A stretch of 64,000 nt of DNA, from NCBI RefSeq assembly GCF_014050145.1, contig NZ_JACFYF010000005.1, forward strand, positions 62,001-126,000, written 5' to 3'. Made by a program: the position numbers and the translations under genes. Shown one piece after another: positions 27,015 to 37,618 of this stretch (within the stretch, counting starts at the first letter, position 1; each line of letters begins with the position of its first letter). The stretch comes from Vibrio marinisediminis (lineage in GTDB: Bacteria; Pseudomonadota; Gammaproteobacteria; Enterobacterales; Vibrionaceae). Under the pieces are notes generated by a model, which made no database searches, was not told the origin of the DNA, and saw only the letters and a program-made list of their open reading frames with translations.

Positions 27015-27050
27015 ATTGATAGAACCTTCCTAAACGACTTGCTTCCTTTC

Positions 27051-28085
27051 TTACGCTTCTGCTTTTTTATCGCGCGCCAATAAGTCCTTAGCGGCCTCTC
27101 GTGCGTCTTTATCCTGATACAGTACTTGATAAATTTGATCAACGATAGGCATCTCTACGCCCATACGCTGTGCCAACATCCACACTTCTTTGGTGTTGCG
27201 GTAACCCTCAACCACTTGACCAATTTCTTGTTGAGCGGTGTCGACATCTTTACCTTGCCCTAAAGCCAAACCAAAACGACGATTACGTGATTGGTTATCC
27301 GTACAGGTTAGTACAAGGTCACCCAAACCTGCCATACCCATAAAGGTTTCCTTTTGCGCACCTAAAGCTGCACCAAGGCGACACATTTCAGCCAAACCGC
27401 GAGTAATCAATGCTGTACGTGCATTCGCACCAAAGCCAATACCATCAGACATACCAGCGCCAATCGCAATCACGTTTTTCACTGCGCCGCCTAATTGCAT
27501 GCCGATAAAATCACTGTTTGCGTAAACGCGGAATGTCTTACCGCAGTGAATTTTTTCCTGCAAATCAGCCACAAACTGCGCATCTGGTGAGGCTACCGAA
27601 ATTGCAGTAGGCATCCCCATCGCCAACTCTTTGGCAAAAGTAGGACCGGACAATACCGCTAATGAATAGCTTTCGCCTAAAATATCGTTGGCAACGTCTT
27701 TCAACAGGCGACCCGTTTCAGGTTCTAACCCTTTGGTTGCCCAACAAATACGAGAGTTACTCAGTAAATGTGGTTTGACGTCGTTTAGCACAATACCGAA
27801 TACGTGGCTTGGTACGACAACCAATAGATCTCGACTAGCCTGCACGGCTTTTTCTAAGTTCGACTCAACAATTAACGAGTCTGGGAAATCAATCCCTGGC
27901 AAAAACTCATGGTTAGCGCGATCGGCTTCTAGTTTCGCCATGTGTTCAGGCTCATGCCCCCAAATCACCACATTGGCGCCATTACGAGCAAGAGAGATAG
28001 CCAACGAGGTACCATAAGAGCCCGCTCCTAATACCGTCATTGCGATCTCTTTTCCGTAGGCATTATTGATGTTTGAATTTGTCAT
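27051..28085 (-). CDS. gpsA: Glycerol-3-phosphate dehydrogenase [NAD(P)+]
   Basis: Supplies sn-glycerol 3-phosphate for phospholipids. 344 residues. NAD-binding [19 protein letters not shown] near residue 18, [33 protein letters not shown] with the catalytic Lys, and the C-terminal helical domain. The N-terminal 15-residue extension before the Rossmann fold also occurs in other Vibrio GpsA. Lies between secB and cysE as in E. coli. Confidence 0.95.
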   Translation of the reverse strand: MTNSNINNAYGKEIAMTVLGAGSYGTSLAISLARNGANVVIWGHEPEHMAKLEADRANHEFLPGIDFPDSLIVESNLEKAVQASRDLLVVVPSHVFGIVLNDVKPHLLSNSRICWATKGLEPETGRLLKDVANDILGESYSLAVLSGPTFAKELAMGMPTAISVASPDAQFVADLQEKIHCGKTFRVYANSDFIGMQLGGAVKNVIAIGAGMSDGIGFGANARTALITRGLAEMCRLGAALGAQKETFMGMAGLGDLVLTCTDNQSRNRRFGLALGQGKDVDTAQQEIGQVVEGYRNTKEVWMLAQRMGVEMPIVDQIYQVLYQDKDAREAAKDLLARDKKAEA

Positions 28086-28114
28086 TCGTCCGCCTGTTCA
28101 CTGTTTATCTAGTT

Positions 28115-28160
28115 GTTATACCTAAATGACCTTTAGCTAAAAAAGCCGCTTAGGTATAAC
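28115..28160. repeat. Minimal ERIC-like remnant between gpsA and secB
   Basis: 46-bp inverted repeat GTTATACCTAA...TTAGGTATAAC. The left part TATACCTAAATGAC matches the ERIC terminus TATACCCAAATGAC (seen at 39465) at 13 of 14 bases; nearly all of the interior is missing. It lies 30 bp upstream of gpsA and would form a hairpin in a secB-gpsA transcript. Confidence 0.6.
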
Positions 28161-28256
28161 AATGGAGGCTTAAAACAAAAAATGCACAACGCATGCTCAC
28201 TTCGCGATGCCTTGTGCATTCTAGTTAGAACTTAACGTATTAAAAAATAACGTTAA

Positions 28257-28727
28257 TTATGCTTCTTCTTGAGCTTCGCCTTGCTGCGCTTGCTGCTGTA
28301 GGTAGTTCATGAACAGCGCATCAAAGTTAACTGGAGCAAGGTTTAGTTGAGGGAAAGTACCCTTCATCACTAGGCTTGAAATCGTTTCACGAGCGTATGG
28401 GAATAGGATATTCGGGCAGAATGCACCTAGACAATGTGCAAGTTGACCAGCTTCCATATTCTCAGCTGAGAAAATACCGCCTTGTTGTACTTCACATAGG
28501 AACGCAGTCTCTTCCGCGTTTTTCACTGTCGTAGTAAGGCGAAGAACAACTTCGTACACACCTTCACCTAGCTCACGGCTTTGCGTGTCTAGATCTAGCT
28601 TCACTTCAGGGTTCCAATCTTTTTGGAACATTTCTGGAGAGTTTGGCGCTTCGAAAGAAACATCTTTTAGGAAGATGCGTTGAATAACAAAATTTTGCGC
28701 TTCTTGTTGTGGTGCTGCTTCAGCCAT
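28257..28727 (-). CDS. secB: Protein-export chaperone SecB
   Basis: 156 residues, normal length, acidic. Keeps preproteins unfolded and hands them to SecA. Recognised by [19 protein letters not shown] at the start, [22 protein letters not shown] and [18 protein letters not shown]. In E. coli grxC lies between yibN and secB; here it is absent and a 147-bp structured spacer takes its place. Confidence 0.97.
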   Translation of the reverse strand: MAEAAPQQEAQNFVIQRIFLKDVSFEAPNSPEMFQKDWNPEVKLDLDTQSRELGEGVYEVVLRLTTTVKNAEETAFLCEVQQGGIFSAENMEAGQLAHCLGAFCPNILFPYARETISSLVMKGTFPQLNLAPVNFDALFMNYLQQQAQQGEAQEEA

Positions 28728-28774
28728 TATTGAGTCCTTTAATCCTTAATTTCAAACTATGCTCGAGACTAGCG

Positions 28775-28832
28775 GAGAGATGTGTTTAGCTCTAACTAAA
28801 CGATGAAATCCGTGCTGCAGTTCACATCTCTC
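28775..28832. other. Structured spacer between the rhodanese gene and secB
   Basis: Perfect 10-bp outer arms GAGAGATGTG (28775-28784) and CACATCTCTC (28823-28832) enclose a second hairpin TTTAG/CTAAA (28785-28800). It would be a branched structure in the leader of secB on the minus strand. No known riboswitch or leader is recognised. Confidence 0.4.
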
Positions 28833-28874
28833 TTGGTCAAACGTCGATTAATCGATCAACGTTGTTCGCAACTA

Positions 28875-29309
28875 TTATTTCTTGCCGCGTACTAGCGGTA
28901 GGTTAGCATCGCTCCAAGTCACCAAACCATTCTTCATTACAAATACTTGCTCGAAGCCAGCTTTCGCTAGAAGGTTAGCACTTTCTTGGGCTGTTTGACC
29001 TGTTTTGCATACCACAATAATTGGGTCAGCTTTACGGTTTTCAAGGCTACCGAAATTACCCGCTTTAATATCAGACGGTAAAATGTGAACTGCTTCGGTA
29101 ATATGACCTTTTTTAAACTCATCTTTTGAGCGAATGTCTACAACCACACCATTTTCACGGTTGATCTTTTGTGTCGTATCACCAGCAGTGATCTCTTTAT
29201 AAGCCGCTGTCGATGTTTTAACGATATTCATGATAAGCGCAACCACAAGGCCAACCCATACCACTGACATAATCATATTTTCTTGGAAAAACGCGATGTA
29301 CTCTTGCAT
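28875..29309 (-). CDS. Membrane-anchored rhodanese-like protein (YibN family)
   Basis: 144 residues. One N-terminal transmembrane helix (about 12-30) then a rhodanese domain (about 45-140) with VVDIRSKDEFKKGHI and the active-site loop VVCKTGQTAQES, where Cys is the expected sulfurtransferase nucleophile. The domain most likely faces the cytoplasm. Same neighbourhood as E. coli yibN (next to secB-gpsA-cysE). YibN has been linked with membrane insertion, but the substrate is not settled. Confidence 0.88.
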   Translation of the reverse strand: MQEYIAFFQENMIMSVVWVGLVVALIMNIVKTSTAAYKEITAGDTTQKINRENGVVVDIRSKDEFKKGHITEAVHILPSDIKAGNFGSLENRKADPIIVVCKTGQTAQESANLLAKAGFEQVFVMKNGLVTWSDANLPLVRGKK

Positions 29310-29334
29310 ATCCTGTGCTCTTGTATAGATAAGA

Positions 29335-29353
29335 GGGGCTAACCGGTAGCCCC
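29335..29353. terminator. Hairpin downstream of epmA
   Basis: GGGGCTA / TAGCCCC stem with loop ACCGG between the epmA stop and the rhodanese gene start, next to a second pairing CCCAGT/ACTGGG (29351-29373). No U tract; may attenuate rather than stop. Confidence 0.4.
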
Positions 29354-29464
29354 AGTTTTAAAATCAGACTGGGAGTATAACGGGCTTGTCAGCTCTAGGC
29401 GAGTCTAGAACTGAAAGAATCGGAGATCACTACCACGCTTTATCGCAATATTTAATTGAAAACT

Positions 29465-30430
29465 TTAGGCTCTAGGAAACGGAAACGCGGTGACTTGATC
29501 GATATGATCGCAATCCAATGCCAGCATGATCAAACGATCAACCCCTAGTGCCACACCTGCACATTCTGGTAAGCCCGATTTTAGCGCTTCGATGAGGTGA
29601 TAATCAATCGGCTGAGCCGTTAACCCCATTTCAACTCGCTTAGCATTGTCTTGCTCAAAACGCGCCAATTGCTCAGCCGGGTTGTCTAATTCATGAAAAC
29701 CGTTTGCCAGCTCAATCCCTTTAAAATAAACCTCAAAGCGGTCCGCGACGCGAGAGTCTGTTTGGTTGATCTTCGCTAATGCTGCTTGGCTAGCTGGGAA
29801 GTCATAAACAAACGCAGGGACTTGCTGACCAATCTTCGGCTCTACACCAACACTAAATAACAGTTGTAGCAAGGTATCGCGGTCTTGTTCTGGGTCAGCA
29901 ATATCACTTAAGCCGAGTTTACCAGCCGCTCGCTTTAGCTCATCCATACTACCCTCTAGTGGGCATACACCTAAAACGGAAATAAAAGCCTGTTGATAGG
30001 ACATGCGCTCGGCTTGCCCTACTTTTAGCACCAACTGCAATAAAGCATCCATTTCATCCATCAAGTTATGATGATCAAATCCAATTCGGTACCACTCCAA
30101 CATCGTAAACTCAGGGTTGTGGTAACGCCCATTCTCTTCGTTACGAAATGCTTTGTTGATTTGGTAAATACAGCCGCTTCCTGCTGCCAACAAACGCTTC
30201 ATATGAAATTCAGGACTGGTCATCAAAAATAGCTTGCTGCCATTGGCGTAACCCGGACCGATAAAGTCAGTTTGAAAGGTATGCAAATGAATATCTGTCA
30301 CTGTGGCATGGCTCATTGCTGGCGTATCCACTTCCAGAACATTTCGTTGGGAGAAGAAGTCTCGGATTTGGCTGAGAAGTTCAGCGCGCTTTTTAAGTAA
30401 TGCAATCGATGCGGTTGGTTGCCAGCTCAT
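29465..30430 (-). CDS. epmA: Elongation factor P beta-lysine ligase
   Basis: Adds (R)-beta-lysine to a lysine of EF-P, helping ribosomes through polyproline. 321 residues, resembling the catalytic core of class II lysyl-tRNA synthetase without the anticodon domain: motif 2 [22 protein letters not shown] and motif 3 [14 protein letters not shown]. Divergent from frdA as in E. coli. Confidence 0.95.
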   Translation of the reverse strand: MSWQPTASIALLKKRAELLSQIRDFFSQRNVLEVDTPAMSHATVTDIHLHTFQTDFIGPGYANGSKLFLMTSPEFHMKRLLAAGSGCIYQINKAFRNEENGRYHNPEFTMLEWYRIGFDHHNLMDEMDALLQLVLKVGQAERMSYQQAFISVLGVCPLEGSMDELKRAAGKLGLSDIADPEQDRDTLLQLLFSVGVEPKIGQQVPAFVYDFPASQAALAKINQTDSRVADRFEVYFKGIELANGFHELDNPAEQLARFEQDNAKRVEMGLTAQPIDYHLIEALKSGLPECAGVALGVDRLIMLALDCDHIDQVTAFPFPRA

Positions 30431-30843
30431 CTCGCTACCTTTATATCAATCTGTTCAATGGTCGGCGAACATATCATTTTTCTAGTCTGACGCAAGTGTT
30501 AGAAAACTACACTAAGCTAACGCCTTGATAAACCGACACTCAAGGAAATTAAACTTACTTCTCACATCGAATTAACACCAAGCAGAAGCCCTTCAATACC
30601 CCCGCTATGGCACGCCGTGACAAGCCTCACATATCTTATAAAATCTATGCTCTCAAATGCATTACCGCTTTAAAAACCGGACCAAATCAATTTTTGCCCC
30701 CTAGCCCTCTCTTACACTGCTTAGTAACACTTTTGAGCCATGTGTAGCACGTTATTTTCAAGCTAGAAAATAACCATCTATTCCGGTTCTCTTAATTATA
30801 ACAAAGCGGTCCAACCGCACTAACAACACACTGGAGGGTAACT
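30431..30843 (+). promoter_or_regulatory. epmA-frdA intergenic region
   Basis: 413 bp between divergent genes. A -10-like TATAAC at 30797-30802 has no clear -35. A small hairpin GCGGT/ACCGC (30806-30818) and a strong GGAGGG ribosome site precede the frdA GTG. Regulation by FNR would be expected, but no complete TTGAT-N4-ATCAA site was found, only an ATCAA half-site near 30686. No gene seen. Confidence 0.45.
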
Positions 30844-32658
30844 GTGAAAACTATTATCACAGATATCGCAGTCATCGGCGCTGGCGGCGCTGGTCTTCGT
30901 ACTGCAATTGCAGCAGCAGAAGCAAACCCTGACTTGGAAGTCGCACTGATCTCTAAAGTTTATCCGATGCGATCTCACACTGTCGCAGCAGAGGGTGGCT
31001 CAGCAGCTGTTATCAAGGATGAAGATAGCTTAGATAATCACTTCAACGATACAGTTGGTGGTGGCGATTGGCTATGTGAGCAGGATGTAGTTGAATACTT
31101 CGTTGAAAACTCGACACGTGAAATGATCCAAATGGAGCAATGGGGCTGCCCATGGAGTCGTAAAGAAAACGGAGAAGTTAACGTACGCCGCTTCGGTGGT
31201 ATGAAAGTCGAACGCACTTGGTTCGCAGCCGATAAAACTGGCTTCCACATGCTACACACCCTATTCCAGACTTCGATGAAGTACCAAAACATCAAACGTT
31301 TTGATGAATACTTTGTGTTGGACCTACTGGTAGATGATGGTGAAGTGCAAGGCTTAGTTGCAATTCACATGGCGGAAGGTGAATTAGTTACCATTAAAGC
31401 GAAGTCTGTTGTACTAGCAACAGGTGGCGCAGGTCGTGTTTACCACTGTAATACCAATGGCGGCATTGTGACTGGCGACGGCATGGCGATGGCTTATCGT
31501 CACGGTGTGCCACTACGTGATATGGAATTTGTCCAATACCACCCAACTGGTCTACCGGGCACCGGCATTTTGATGACCGAAGGTTGTCGTGGTGAAGGCG
31601 GTATTATCGTGAACAAAAACGGTTACCGTTACCTGCAAGATTACGGCATGGGACCTGAGACACCGGTTGGTGAGCCGAAAAACAAATACATGGAACTGGG
31701 TCCACGAGACAAAGTTTCACAAGCATTCTGGCACGAGCAGCAAAAAGGCAACACCATCAAGCATCCTCTTGGTGATGTGGTACACCTTGACCTTCGCCAC
31801 CTTGGTGAAGAGTACCTGCAAGAACGCTTACCATTTATCTGTGAGCTAGCAAAAGCTTACGTTAACGTTGACCCAGCTAAAGAGCCAATCCCTATTCGCC
31901 CAACGGTTCACTACACCATGGGTGGTATCGAAACAGACAAGCAGTGTGAAACTCGTATTAAAGGCCTGTTCGCTGTGGGTGAATGTGCTTCCGTTGGCTT
32001 ACACGGTGCAAACCGTTTAGGTTCAAACTCATTGGCTGAATTCGTGGTATTTGGTCGTGTGGCTGGTGAGCATGCGGTGAAACGCGCTGCGGAATTCAAA
32101 GGCTGGAATGACGAATCTATTGCCACACAAGTTAAAGCGATAGAAGAACGCATTGCGGCGCTAATGAACCAAGAAGGTGATGAAAACTGGGCGGATATCC
32201 GCACCGAGATGGGTCACTCAATGGAAGCGGGTTGTGGTATCTACCGTCAAGAAGACTTGATGCAAGCCACTATCGACAAGATCACTGAGCTAAAAGCCCG
32301 TTACAAGCGCATTAGCATTAAAGATAAAGGCAAAGTGTTCAACACTGACCTACTTTACGCAATTGAAGTGGGCTACGGCTTAGAAGTTGCGGAAGCGATG
32401 GTTCACTCTGCGATTCTACGTAAAGAGTCTCGCGGTGCTCACCAACGTCTTGATGAGAATTGCACTGAACGTGATGATGAAAACTTCCTTAAGCATACTC
32501 TGGCATTCTACCAAACCGATGCGGCGCCAAGCATTGACTACAGCGATGTAACCATCACTAAGTCACAGCCTAAAGCACGTCTATACGGTGAAGCCGCAGA
32601 GAAAGCCGCAGCAGCAGAAAAAGCGGCTGAAGAGAAAAACGCAGAGGAGCAAGCATAA
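30844..32658 (+). CDS. frdA: Fumarate reductase flavoprotein subunit
   Basis: Catalytic subunit of menaquinol:fumarate reductase for anaerobic respiration. 604 residues, GTG start with GGAGGG upstream. FAD-binding [15 protein letters not shown], the histidine for covalent FAD in [13 protein letters not shown], and active-site [15 protein letters not shown] and [11 protein letters not shown]. The C-terminus is an Ala/Glu/Lys-rich tail longer than usual. First of frdABCD; its stop overlaps the frdB start by one base. Confidence 0.97.
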   Translation: MKTIITDIAVIGAGGAGLRTAIAAAEANPDLEVALISKVYPMRSHTVAAEGGSAAVIKDEDSLDNHFNDTVGGGDWLCEQDVVEYFVENSTREMIQMEQWGCPWSRKENGEVNVRRFGGMKVERTWFAADKTGFHMLHTLFQTSMKYQNIKRFDEYFVLDLLVDDGEVQGLVAIHMAEGELVTIKAKSVVLATGGAGRVYHCNTNGGIVTGDGMAMAYRHGVPLRDMEFVQYHPTGLPGTGILMTEGCRGEGGIIVNKNGYRYLQDYGMGPETPVGEPKNKYMELGPRDKVSQAFWHEQQKGNTIKHPLGDVVHLDLRHLGEEYLQERLPFICELAKAYVNVDPAKEPIPIRPTVHYTMGGIETDKQCETRIKGLFAVGECASVGLHGANRLGSNSLAEFVVFGRVAGEHAVKRAAEFKGWNDESIATQVKAIEERIAALMNQEGDENWADIRTEMGHSMEAGCGIYRQEDLMQATIDKITELKARYKRISIKDKGKVFNTDLLYAIEVGYGLEVAEAMVHSAILRKESRGAHQRLDENCTERDDENFLKHTLAFYQTDAAPSIDYSDVTITKSQPKARLYGEAAEKAAAAEKAAEEKNAEEQA

Positions 32659-33422
32659 TGTCAGCAAACCGCATCCAAAAAGTCGATATTCTGCGTTACG
32701 ATCCAGAACAAGATGCAGAACCGCATTTTCAAAATTTTGAAGTACCGTTTGATGAAACCATGTCTGTGCTTGATGCGCTGGGTTATGTAAAAGATCATCT
32801 TGATAAAGATCTCTCTTACCGCTGGTCTTGTCGTATGGCTATTTGTGGTTCATGCGGCATCATGGTCAATGGCGTACCTAAGCTTGCGTGTAAAAGCTTC
32901 TTACGCGAATACCCAGATGGCGTAAAAATCGAACCTCTAGCGAACTTCCCTATCGAGAAAGATTTGATTGTCGATATGACGCCATTTATTGAGCGTCTTG
33001 AAGCGATTAAACCTTACATTATTGGTAACGATCGCAAACCAGAAGATGGCACCAACATTCAAACTCCGGAGCAAATGGCAAAATACAAACAGTTTGCCGG
33101 CTGTATCAACTGTGGTTTGTGTTACGCCGCTTGTCCTCAGTTTGGTTTAAACCCTGAGTTTATTGGTCCGGCAGCTCTGACTCTCGCTCACCGTTACAAC
33201 CTAGACAGTCGTGACAATGGTAAAGCGGAGCGTATGCCGCTTATCAATGGTAAAAACGGCGCTTGGGGTTGTACGTTCGTGGGTTACTGTTCTGAAGTTT
33301 GTCCGAAGAGCGTCGATCCTGCGGCGGCAGTAAACCAAGGCAAAGTGGAGTCTTCAATGGACTTCGTTATTGCGATGCTAAAGCCTGATGGCACACCAGC
33401 AAAAAGTACTGAGGAGGCTTAA
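32658..33422 (+). CDS. frdB: Fumarate reductase iron-sulfur subunit
   Basis: 254 residues. Three clusters are visible: [2Fe-2S] in [22 protein letters not shown], [4Fe-4S] in [12 protein letters not shown] and [3Fe-4S] in [14 protein letters not shown]. Carries electrons from the membrane quinol site to FrdA. Starts within the frdA stop (TAATG). Confidence 0.97.
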   Translation: MSANRIQKVDILRYDPEQDAEPHFQNFEVPFDETMSVLDALGYVKDHLDKDLSYRWSCRMAICGSCGIMVNGVPKLACKSFLREYPDGVKIEPLANFPIEKDLIVDMTPFIERLEAIKPYIIGNDRKPEDGTNIQTPEQMAKYKQFAGCINCGLCYAACPQFGLNPEFIGPAALTLAHRYNLDSRDNGKAERMPLINGKNGAWGCTFVGYCSEVCPKSVDPAAAVNQGKVESSMDFVIAMLKPDGTPAKSTEEA

Positions 33423-33424
33423 GG

Positions 33425-33808
33425 ATGAGTAATCGTAAACCTTATGTACGTGAGATGAAACGTACTTGGTGGCAAAGCAGTCCTTTCTACCGCTTTTACA
33501 TGTTGCGTGAAGCGACGATTCTACCGCTGATCCTATTCACTCTATTCCTAACCTTTGGTTTGGGTGCATTGGTGAAAGGTCCTGAAACTTGGCAAGGTTG
33601 GCTAGAATTTATGGCTAACCCGGTCGTTGTCGCAATCAACATCGTGGCACTGGCTGGTAGCCTACTTCATGCTCAAACTTTCTTTAGCATGATGCCGCAA
33701 GTGATGCCAATTCGCATCAAAGGCAAACCGGTAGATAAGAAATTAATCGTCCTTGCTCAGTGGGCGGCGGTTGCTTTCATTTCTCTGGTTGTTCTGATCA
33801 TTGTTTAG
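33425..33808 (+). CDS. frdC: Fumarate reductase membrane anchor subunit C
   Basis: 127 residues with three transmembrane helices (about 28-50, 65-85, 105-125) and the family start [13 protein letters not shown]. Together with FrdD it anchors the enzyme and binds menaquinol. The start follows frdB by 2 bp with GGAGG inside the frdB end. Confidence 0.95.
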   Translation: MSNRKPYVREMKRTWWQSSPFYRFYMLREATILPLILFTLFLTFGLGALVKGPETWQGWLEFMANPVVVAINIVALAGSLLHAQTFFSMMPQVMPIRIKGKPVDKKLIVLAQWAAVAFISLVVLIIV

Positions 33809-33818
33809 GAGCTACGTT

Positions 33819-34196
33819 ATGACCCCGAATTTCAAAGTTGATCGCGCTCCACGTCGTTCAGATGAGCCTATTTGGTGGAGCCTATTTGGCGCTGGCGGCA
33901 CATGGTTTGCCATGATCACGCCAATCACAGTATTAGTACTTGGTATTCTTGCTCCGCTTGGCATTATTGATGCGGAAGCATTGAGCTACGAGCGTGTGGC
34001 TGAATTTGCTACTAGCATCATCGGCGCACTGTTCATCATAGGTACGCTTGCGCTACCAATGTGGCATGCGATGCACCGCCTTCACCACGGTATGCATGAT
34101 CTGAAGATTCATGCAGGCGTGGTTGGTAAAGTGCTGTGTTACGCCTTTGCTGGTTTGATCTCTGCACTGTCCGTTATTTTCATCTTCATGATTTAA
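33819..34196 (+). CDS. frdD: Fumarate reductase membrane anchor subunit D
   Basis: About 125 residues, three transmembrane helices, starting [20 protein letters not shown]. The ATG at 33819 has GGAG eight bases upstream; the frame is open six codons earlier inside frdC. The [16 protein letters not shown] segment is the conserved part. Last gene of the operon. Confidence 0.95.
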   Translation: MTPNFKVDRAPRRSDEPIWWSLFGAGGTWFAMITPITVLVLGILAPLGIIDAEALSYERVAEFATSIIGALFIIGTLALPMWHAMHRLHHGMHDLKIHAGVVGKVLCYAFAGLISALSVIFIFMI

Positions 34197-34213
34197 CTTG
34201 ACTGACTAGCAAT

Positions 34214-34242
34214 AAAAATCCCCCTATCAAAGGGGGATTTTT
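34214..34242. terminator. Bidirectional terminator after frdD
   Basis: AAAAATCCCCCT / AGGGGGATTTTT, 12-base stem with loop ATCAA, between the convergent frdD and BCCT genes. Confidence 0.9.
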
Positions 34243-34272
34243 TTATTTGTCATTTCATCGCCGCTTAAGCTC

Positions 34273-35883
34273 TTAGAGCAAGCCTTGCTTCTTTGCCATC
34301 TGCTGAGCAATCTTCGGGGCATTCCACAAAGAAGGTAGAATGATAAATGAAGTCGGTACTGCGGTAATCACAATGAAAGATTGCAATGCCGATATACCAC
34401 CATCCCCCATCGAGATAAGTACGATGGCTACCGTGCCCATCACCACGCCCCAAAAAGTGCGGATAAGTGCGTTAGGTTGGCTGCTGCCTGTCATCACCAC
34501 ACTGATGGTGTAGGTCATTGAGTCACCCGTTGTCACAATGAATGTGGTGGTCAGAATCAAGAACAAAATAGAAATCAGAGTTGGGAATGGCAATTGCTGA
34601 GTAATCGCCAGCAGTGCACCCGGTAAATTAAACCCTTCAAAACCTGCTTGAATACTACCTGGATTCGCTAACTCAAAAGCAAGCCCACTACCACCAACAA
34701 TACTAAACCAGAAACAAGTAATGAGTGGCGCGGCAATACTGATTGCTAATATAAGCTGCCTAATGGTACGTCCACGCGAAATTCGGGCGATGAAAATTGC
34801 CATCATGGGTGCATAGCCAATAAACCAACCCCAGAAAAATACCGTCCACCAGCTAAGCCATCCGGTGTCACCACGATACAGAGCCATCGGCACAAAATTA
34901 TCAACCATACGACCGACACCTTGAATATAGCCATCAATGATGAAGCTCGTTGGACCGGCAATCAAAATAAAGACCACCAATGCCAGTGACAAAACAATGT
35001 TATAGCGGCTAACCAGTTGGATACCACGGCTCAAGCCACTCAATGCCGATAAGGTATAACAAACCATCGCCAGTACAACGACCAGTGTTTGCGTTTCAAA
35101 TTGATCTGGCAGACCAAATAGTGAGTTGAGCGCGTAACTGATCTGCAAGCCAAGAAAGCCTATTGGTCCAATAGTACCAGCGGCTACCGCGATGATACTC
35201 AGGGCATCAATCGAATTGCCTAACCAGCCTTCTATCGCACGTTGACCAAAAACCGGATAAAGCAGCGTACGCGGCTTAAGTGGTAAACCTTTATCATAGT
35301 GAAGGTGCATCAACACAATCGAAGATAGGCAGCCAAGAATGGCCCACGCCAAAAACCCCCAATGAAGAAAGGATTGTGATAAAGCGTTGATCGCCATATC
35401 TCGCATACTAATTGAGCTATCGTGCGCACTGTAAAAAGGAGGGGCAGAAACAAAATGTGCAATCGGCTCAGCCGCAGCCCAAAACACGCCGCCACCAGCC
35501 AATAAGGTACAAAGAACAATCGAAAGCCATTTAGAGGTGTCCATTTCAGGTGTTGAAAGCGCACCTAAACGAACGTAACCAGTTTGCCCTAAGGCAAGGA
35601 ATAGACCGATGATGAAATTGGCGAAAAGTAAAATTTGCCAGTAGCCACCAAACCATTGGGTTGCGTAGCTAAAACCGGTGTTAACTAAAGAAGTCAGTAG
35701 TTGGGCATCAAGAATCGCTAATAGAACGAAAATGGTTAGGAATGATCCACTTAACCATAGAACAGGGTTAGACAGCTCCAATTGGGAGCGGATAGAAGGT
35801 TTACTGGGTTCAGTAAACGAATCGGTCGAATATTCGACCTCAGAAACGCAGGTAAGTCCTGCCGCCAAAGTGCCTTTAGACAT
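34273..35883 (-). CDS. BCCT-family transporter, divergent substrate site
   Basis: About 536 residues, twelve predicted transmembrane helices, sodium- or proton-coupled uptake of betaine-like compounds. The family segment after TM8, FIARISRGRTIRQLI, is intact. The aromatic box is altered: where BetP-type proteins have FYWAWWISWSP this one reads FFWGWFIGYAP, and the TM4 motif HWGxxxWAIY reads HWGFLAWAIL. The substrate may therefore not be a classical trimethylammonium compound. The ATG at 35883 (MSKGTLAAG) was chosen; upstream codons are not BCCT-like. Convergent with frdD. Confidence 0.88.
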   Translation of the reverse strand: MSKGTLAAGLTCVSEVEYSTDSFTEPSKPSIRSQLELSNPVLWLSGSFLTIFVLLAILDAQLLTSLVNTGFSYATQWFGGYWQILLFANFIIGLFLALGQTGYVRLGALSTPEMDTSKWLSIVLCTLLAGGGVFWAAAEPIAHFVSAPPFYSAHDSSISMRDMAINALSQSFLHWGFLAWAILGCLSSIVLMHLHYDKGLPLKPRTLLYPVFGQRAIEGWLGNSIDALSIIAVAAGTIGPIGFLGLQISYALNSLFGLPDQFETQTLVVVLAMVCYTLSALSGLSRGIQLVSRYNIVLSLALVVFILIAGPTSFIIDGYIQGVGRMVDNFVPMALYRGDTGWLSWWTVFFWGWFIGYAPMMAIFIARISRGRTIRQLILAISIAAPLITCFWFSIVGGSGLAFELANPGSIQAGFEGFNLPGALLAITQQLPFPTLISILFLILTTTFIVTTGDSMTYTISVVMTGSSQPNALIRTFWGVVMGTVAIVLISMGDGGISALQSFIVITAVPTSFIILPSLWNAPKIAQQMAKKQGLL

Positions 35884-36150
35884 TATAGTCTCGCTTTTAT
35901 TGGCCCGAATTAACGGGTTAGGCGTATTTCCCTCACAGCTCGTCCAGAACGCGAGGATGATCACAAAAGCGAACTATCATACATACAGTTTTATCAAATT
36001 GCACACCGCTAGCCAGAGTTAATCTCTAACTAAGTAATTAAATTATGTAAGGTTTGCTCCATAAACCCCTAATATCCAGTCAATTTATCGCAATCCACAC
36101 TTTGTATAAAAAATGTTGAGATTACCTCAATCTGGGTAGATAAAAGGCAT
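35884..36150. other. Spacer between hslU and the BCCT gene
   Basis: AT-rich region holding the promoter side of the BCCT gene. Apart from the hslU terminator at its right end, no gene, repeat or operator was recognised. Confidence 0.4.
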
Positions 36151-36177
36151 AAAAAAGCCCCACCAAATGGTGAGGCT
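36151..36177 (-). terminator. hslVU terminator
   Basis: On the minus strand AGCCTCACC / GGTGGGGCT with a 4-base loop, then TTTTTT, 67 bp after the hslU stop. One G-T/A-C offset in the stem. Confidence 0.82.
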
Positions 36178-36243
36178 AGTAATACGATGGTTCTTCTACA
36201 TTACAGATAGCAACCAATCTAATCGATATTTCAGCTAAAACGA

Positions 36244-37578
36244 TTATAGGATAAAGCGGCTTAGATCTTCATCTTCCACAAACTCGCCTAGACGTTGCTG
36301 AACATATGCAGCATCAATCACCATCTTAGTGCCTGGCTTGTCCGTTGCTTCAAATGAGATCTCATCCATCAAACGTTCCATCACGGTATGCAAGCGGCGA
36401 GCACCGATATTTTCAGTGGTCTCGTTGACTGTCCATGCCGCTTCGGCAATCTGCACAATACCTTCTTCGGTAAATTCAATGTCGACTTCTTCGGTCTTCA
36501 TTAGCGCAATGTACTGCTCTGTTAGCGACGCTTTAGGTTCAGTCAGAATACGCTTAAAGTCATGGCTTGAAAGTGCTTCAAGTTCAACACGAATCGGTAG
36601 ACGACCTTGAAGTTCAGGGATCAAATCCGATGGTTTCGCCACTTGGAATGCACCCGAGGTAATAAACAAGATATGGTCTGTTTTCACCATGCCATGCTTA
36701 GTCGATACCGTGCTGCCTTCAATCAATGGCAATAGGTCACGCTGTACGCCTTCACGCGAAACATCAGGACCTGAACTTTCGCCACGCTTACAGATCTTGT
36801 CGATCTCATCGATAAACACAATACCGTTGTTTTCTACATTGAAAATCGCCTGCTCTTTCAACTCTTCTGGGTTAACCAGTTTCGCTGCTTCTTCTTCAAC
36901 CAGCGCCTTCAAAGCATCTTTGATTTTCAGTTTACGCTGCTTTTTAGTATCACCCGCAAGGTTTGAGAACATGCTTTGCAATTGGTTAGTCATCTCTTCC
37001 ATGCCCGGAGGAGCCATGATCTCAACACCCATTTGTGGTGCAGCAACATCAATTTCGATTTCTTTATCGTCTAACTGACCTTCACGTAGCTTCTTACGGA
37101 AGATTTGACGTGTGTTTGAGCTGCTTGAGTCTTGTTGCTCATTTTGACCCCATGCATCACGTGCCGGTGGTAGTAGAGCATCAAGAACGCGTTCTTCTGC
37201 TTGTTCTTCGGCGCGGAATTTTACTTTTTCCATCGCTTGCTGATGAGTCATCTTGATCGCCACATCAGTCAGGTCACGGATAATGGTTTCCACTTCCTTA
37301 CCCACATAACCAACTTCGGTAAACTTAGTCGCTTCCACTTTAATAAATGGGGCATTTGCTAGCTTTGCTAGGCGGCGAGCAATCTCAGTTTTACCTACAC
37401 CGGTTGGACCAATCATTAAAATATTTTTTGGTGATACTTCTGCACGCAAGCTCTCTTCAAGCTGCATACGACGCCAGCGGTTACGCAGTGCAATAGCAAC
37501 TGAACGTTTAGCTTTATCTTGGCCAATGATATGGCGGTTTAGTTCATGAACAATTTCACGAGGTGTCATTTCAGACAT
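36244..37578 (-). CDS. hslU: ATP-dependent protease ATPase subunit HslU
   Basis: AAA+ unfoldase that feeds substrates to HslV. About 444 residues. Walker [12 protein letters not shown], Walker [12 protein letters not shown], the I-domain (about 110-240), the pore motif GYVGKEV and a C-terminal DLSRFIL that inserts into HslV. The ATG at 37578 ([10 protein letters not shown]) matches E. coli; GGA lies nine bases upstream. Follows hslV by 40 bp. Confidence 0.97.
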   Translation of the reverse strand: MSEMTPREIVHELNRHIIGQDKAKRSVAIALRNRWRRMQLEESLRAEVSPKNILMIGPTGVGKTEIARRLAKLANAPFIKVEATKFTEVGYVGKEVETIIRDLTDVAIKMTHQQAMEKVKFRAEEQAEERVLDALLPPARDAWGQNEQQDSSSSNTRQIFRKKLREGQLDDKEIEIDVAAPQMGVEIMAPPGMEEMTNQLQSMFSNLAGDTKKQRKLKIKDALKALVEEEAAKLVNPEELKEQAIFNVENNGIVFIDEIDKICKRGESSGPDVSREGVQRDLLPLIEGSTVSTKHGMVKTDHILFITSGAFQVAKPSDLIPELQGRLPIRVELEALSSHDFKRILTEPKASLTEQYIALMKTEEVDIEFTEEGIVQIAEAAWTVNETTENIGARRLHTVMERLMDEISFEATDKPGTKMVIDAAYVQQRLGEFVEDEDLSRFIL

Positions 37579-37618
37579 AATCAAAATTCCTTATAGAGTC
37601 GTGCCACTATCTTTGGTT

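Noticed and set aside
30431-30843. FNR box for frdABCD
   Set aside because: Only an isolated ATCAA half-site was found; no partner TTGAT at the right spacing.
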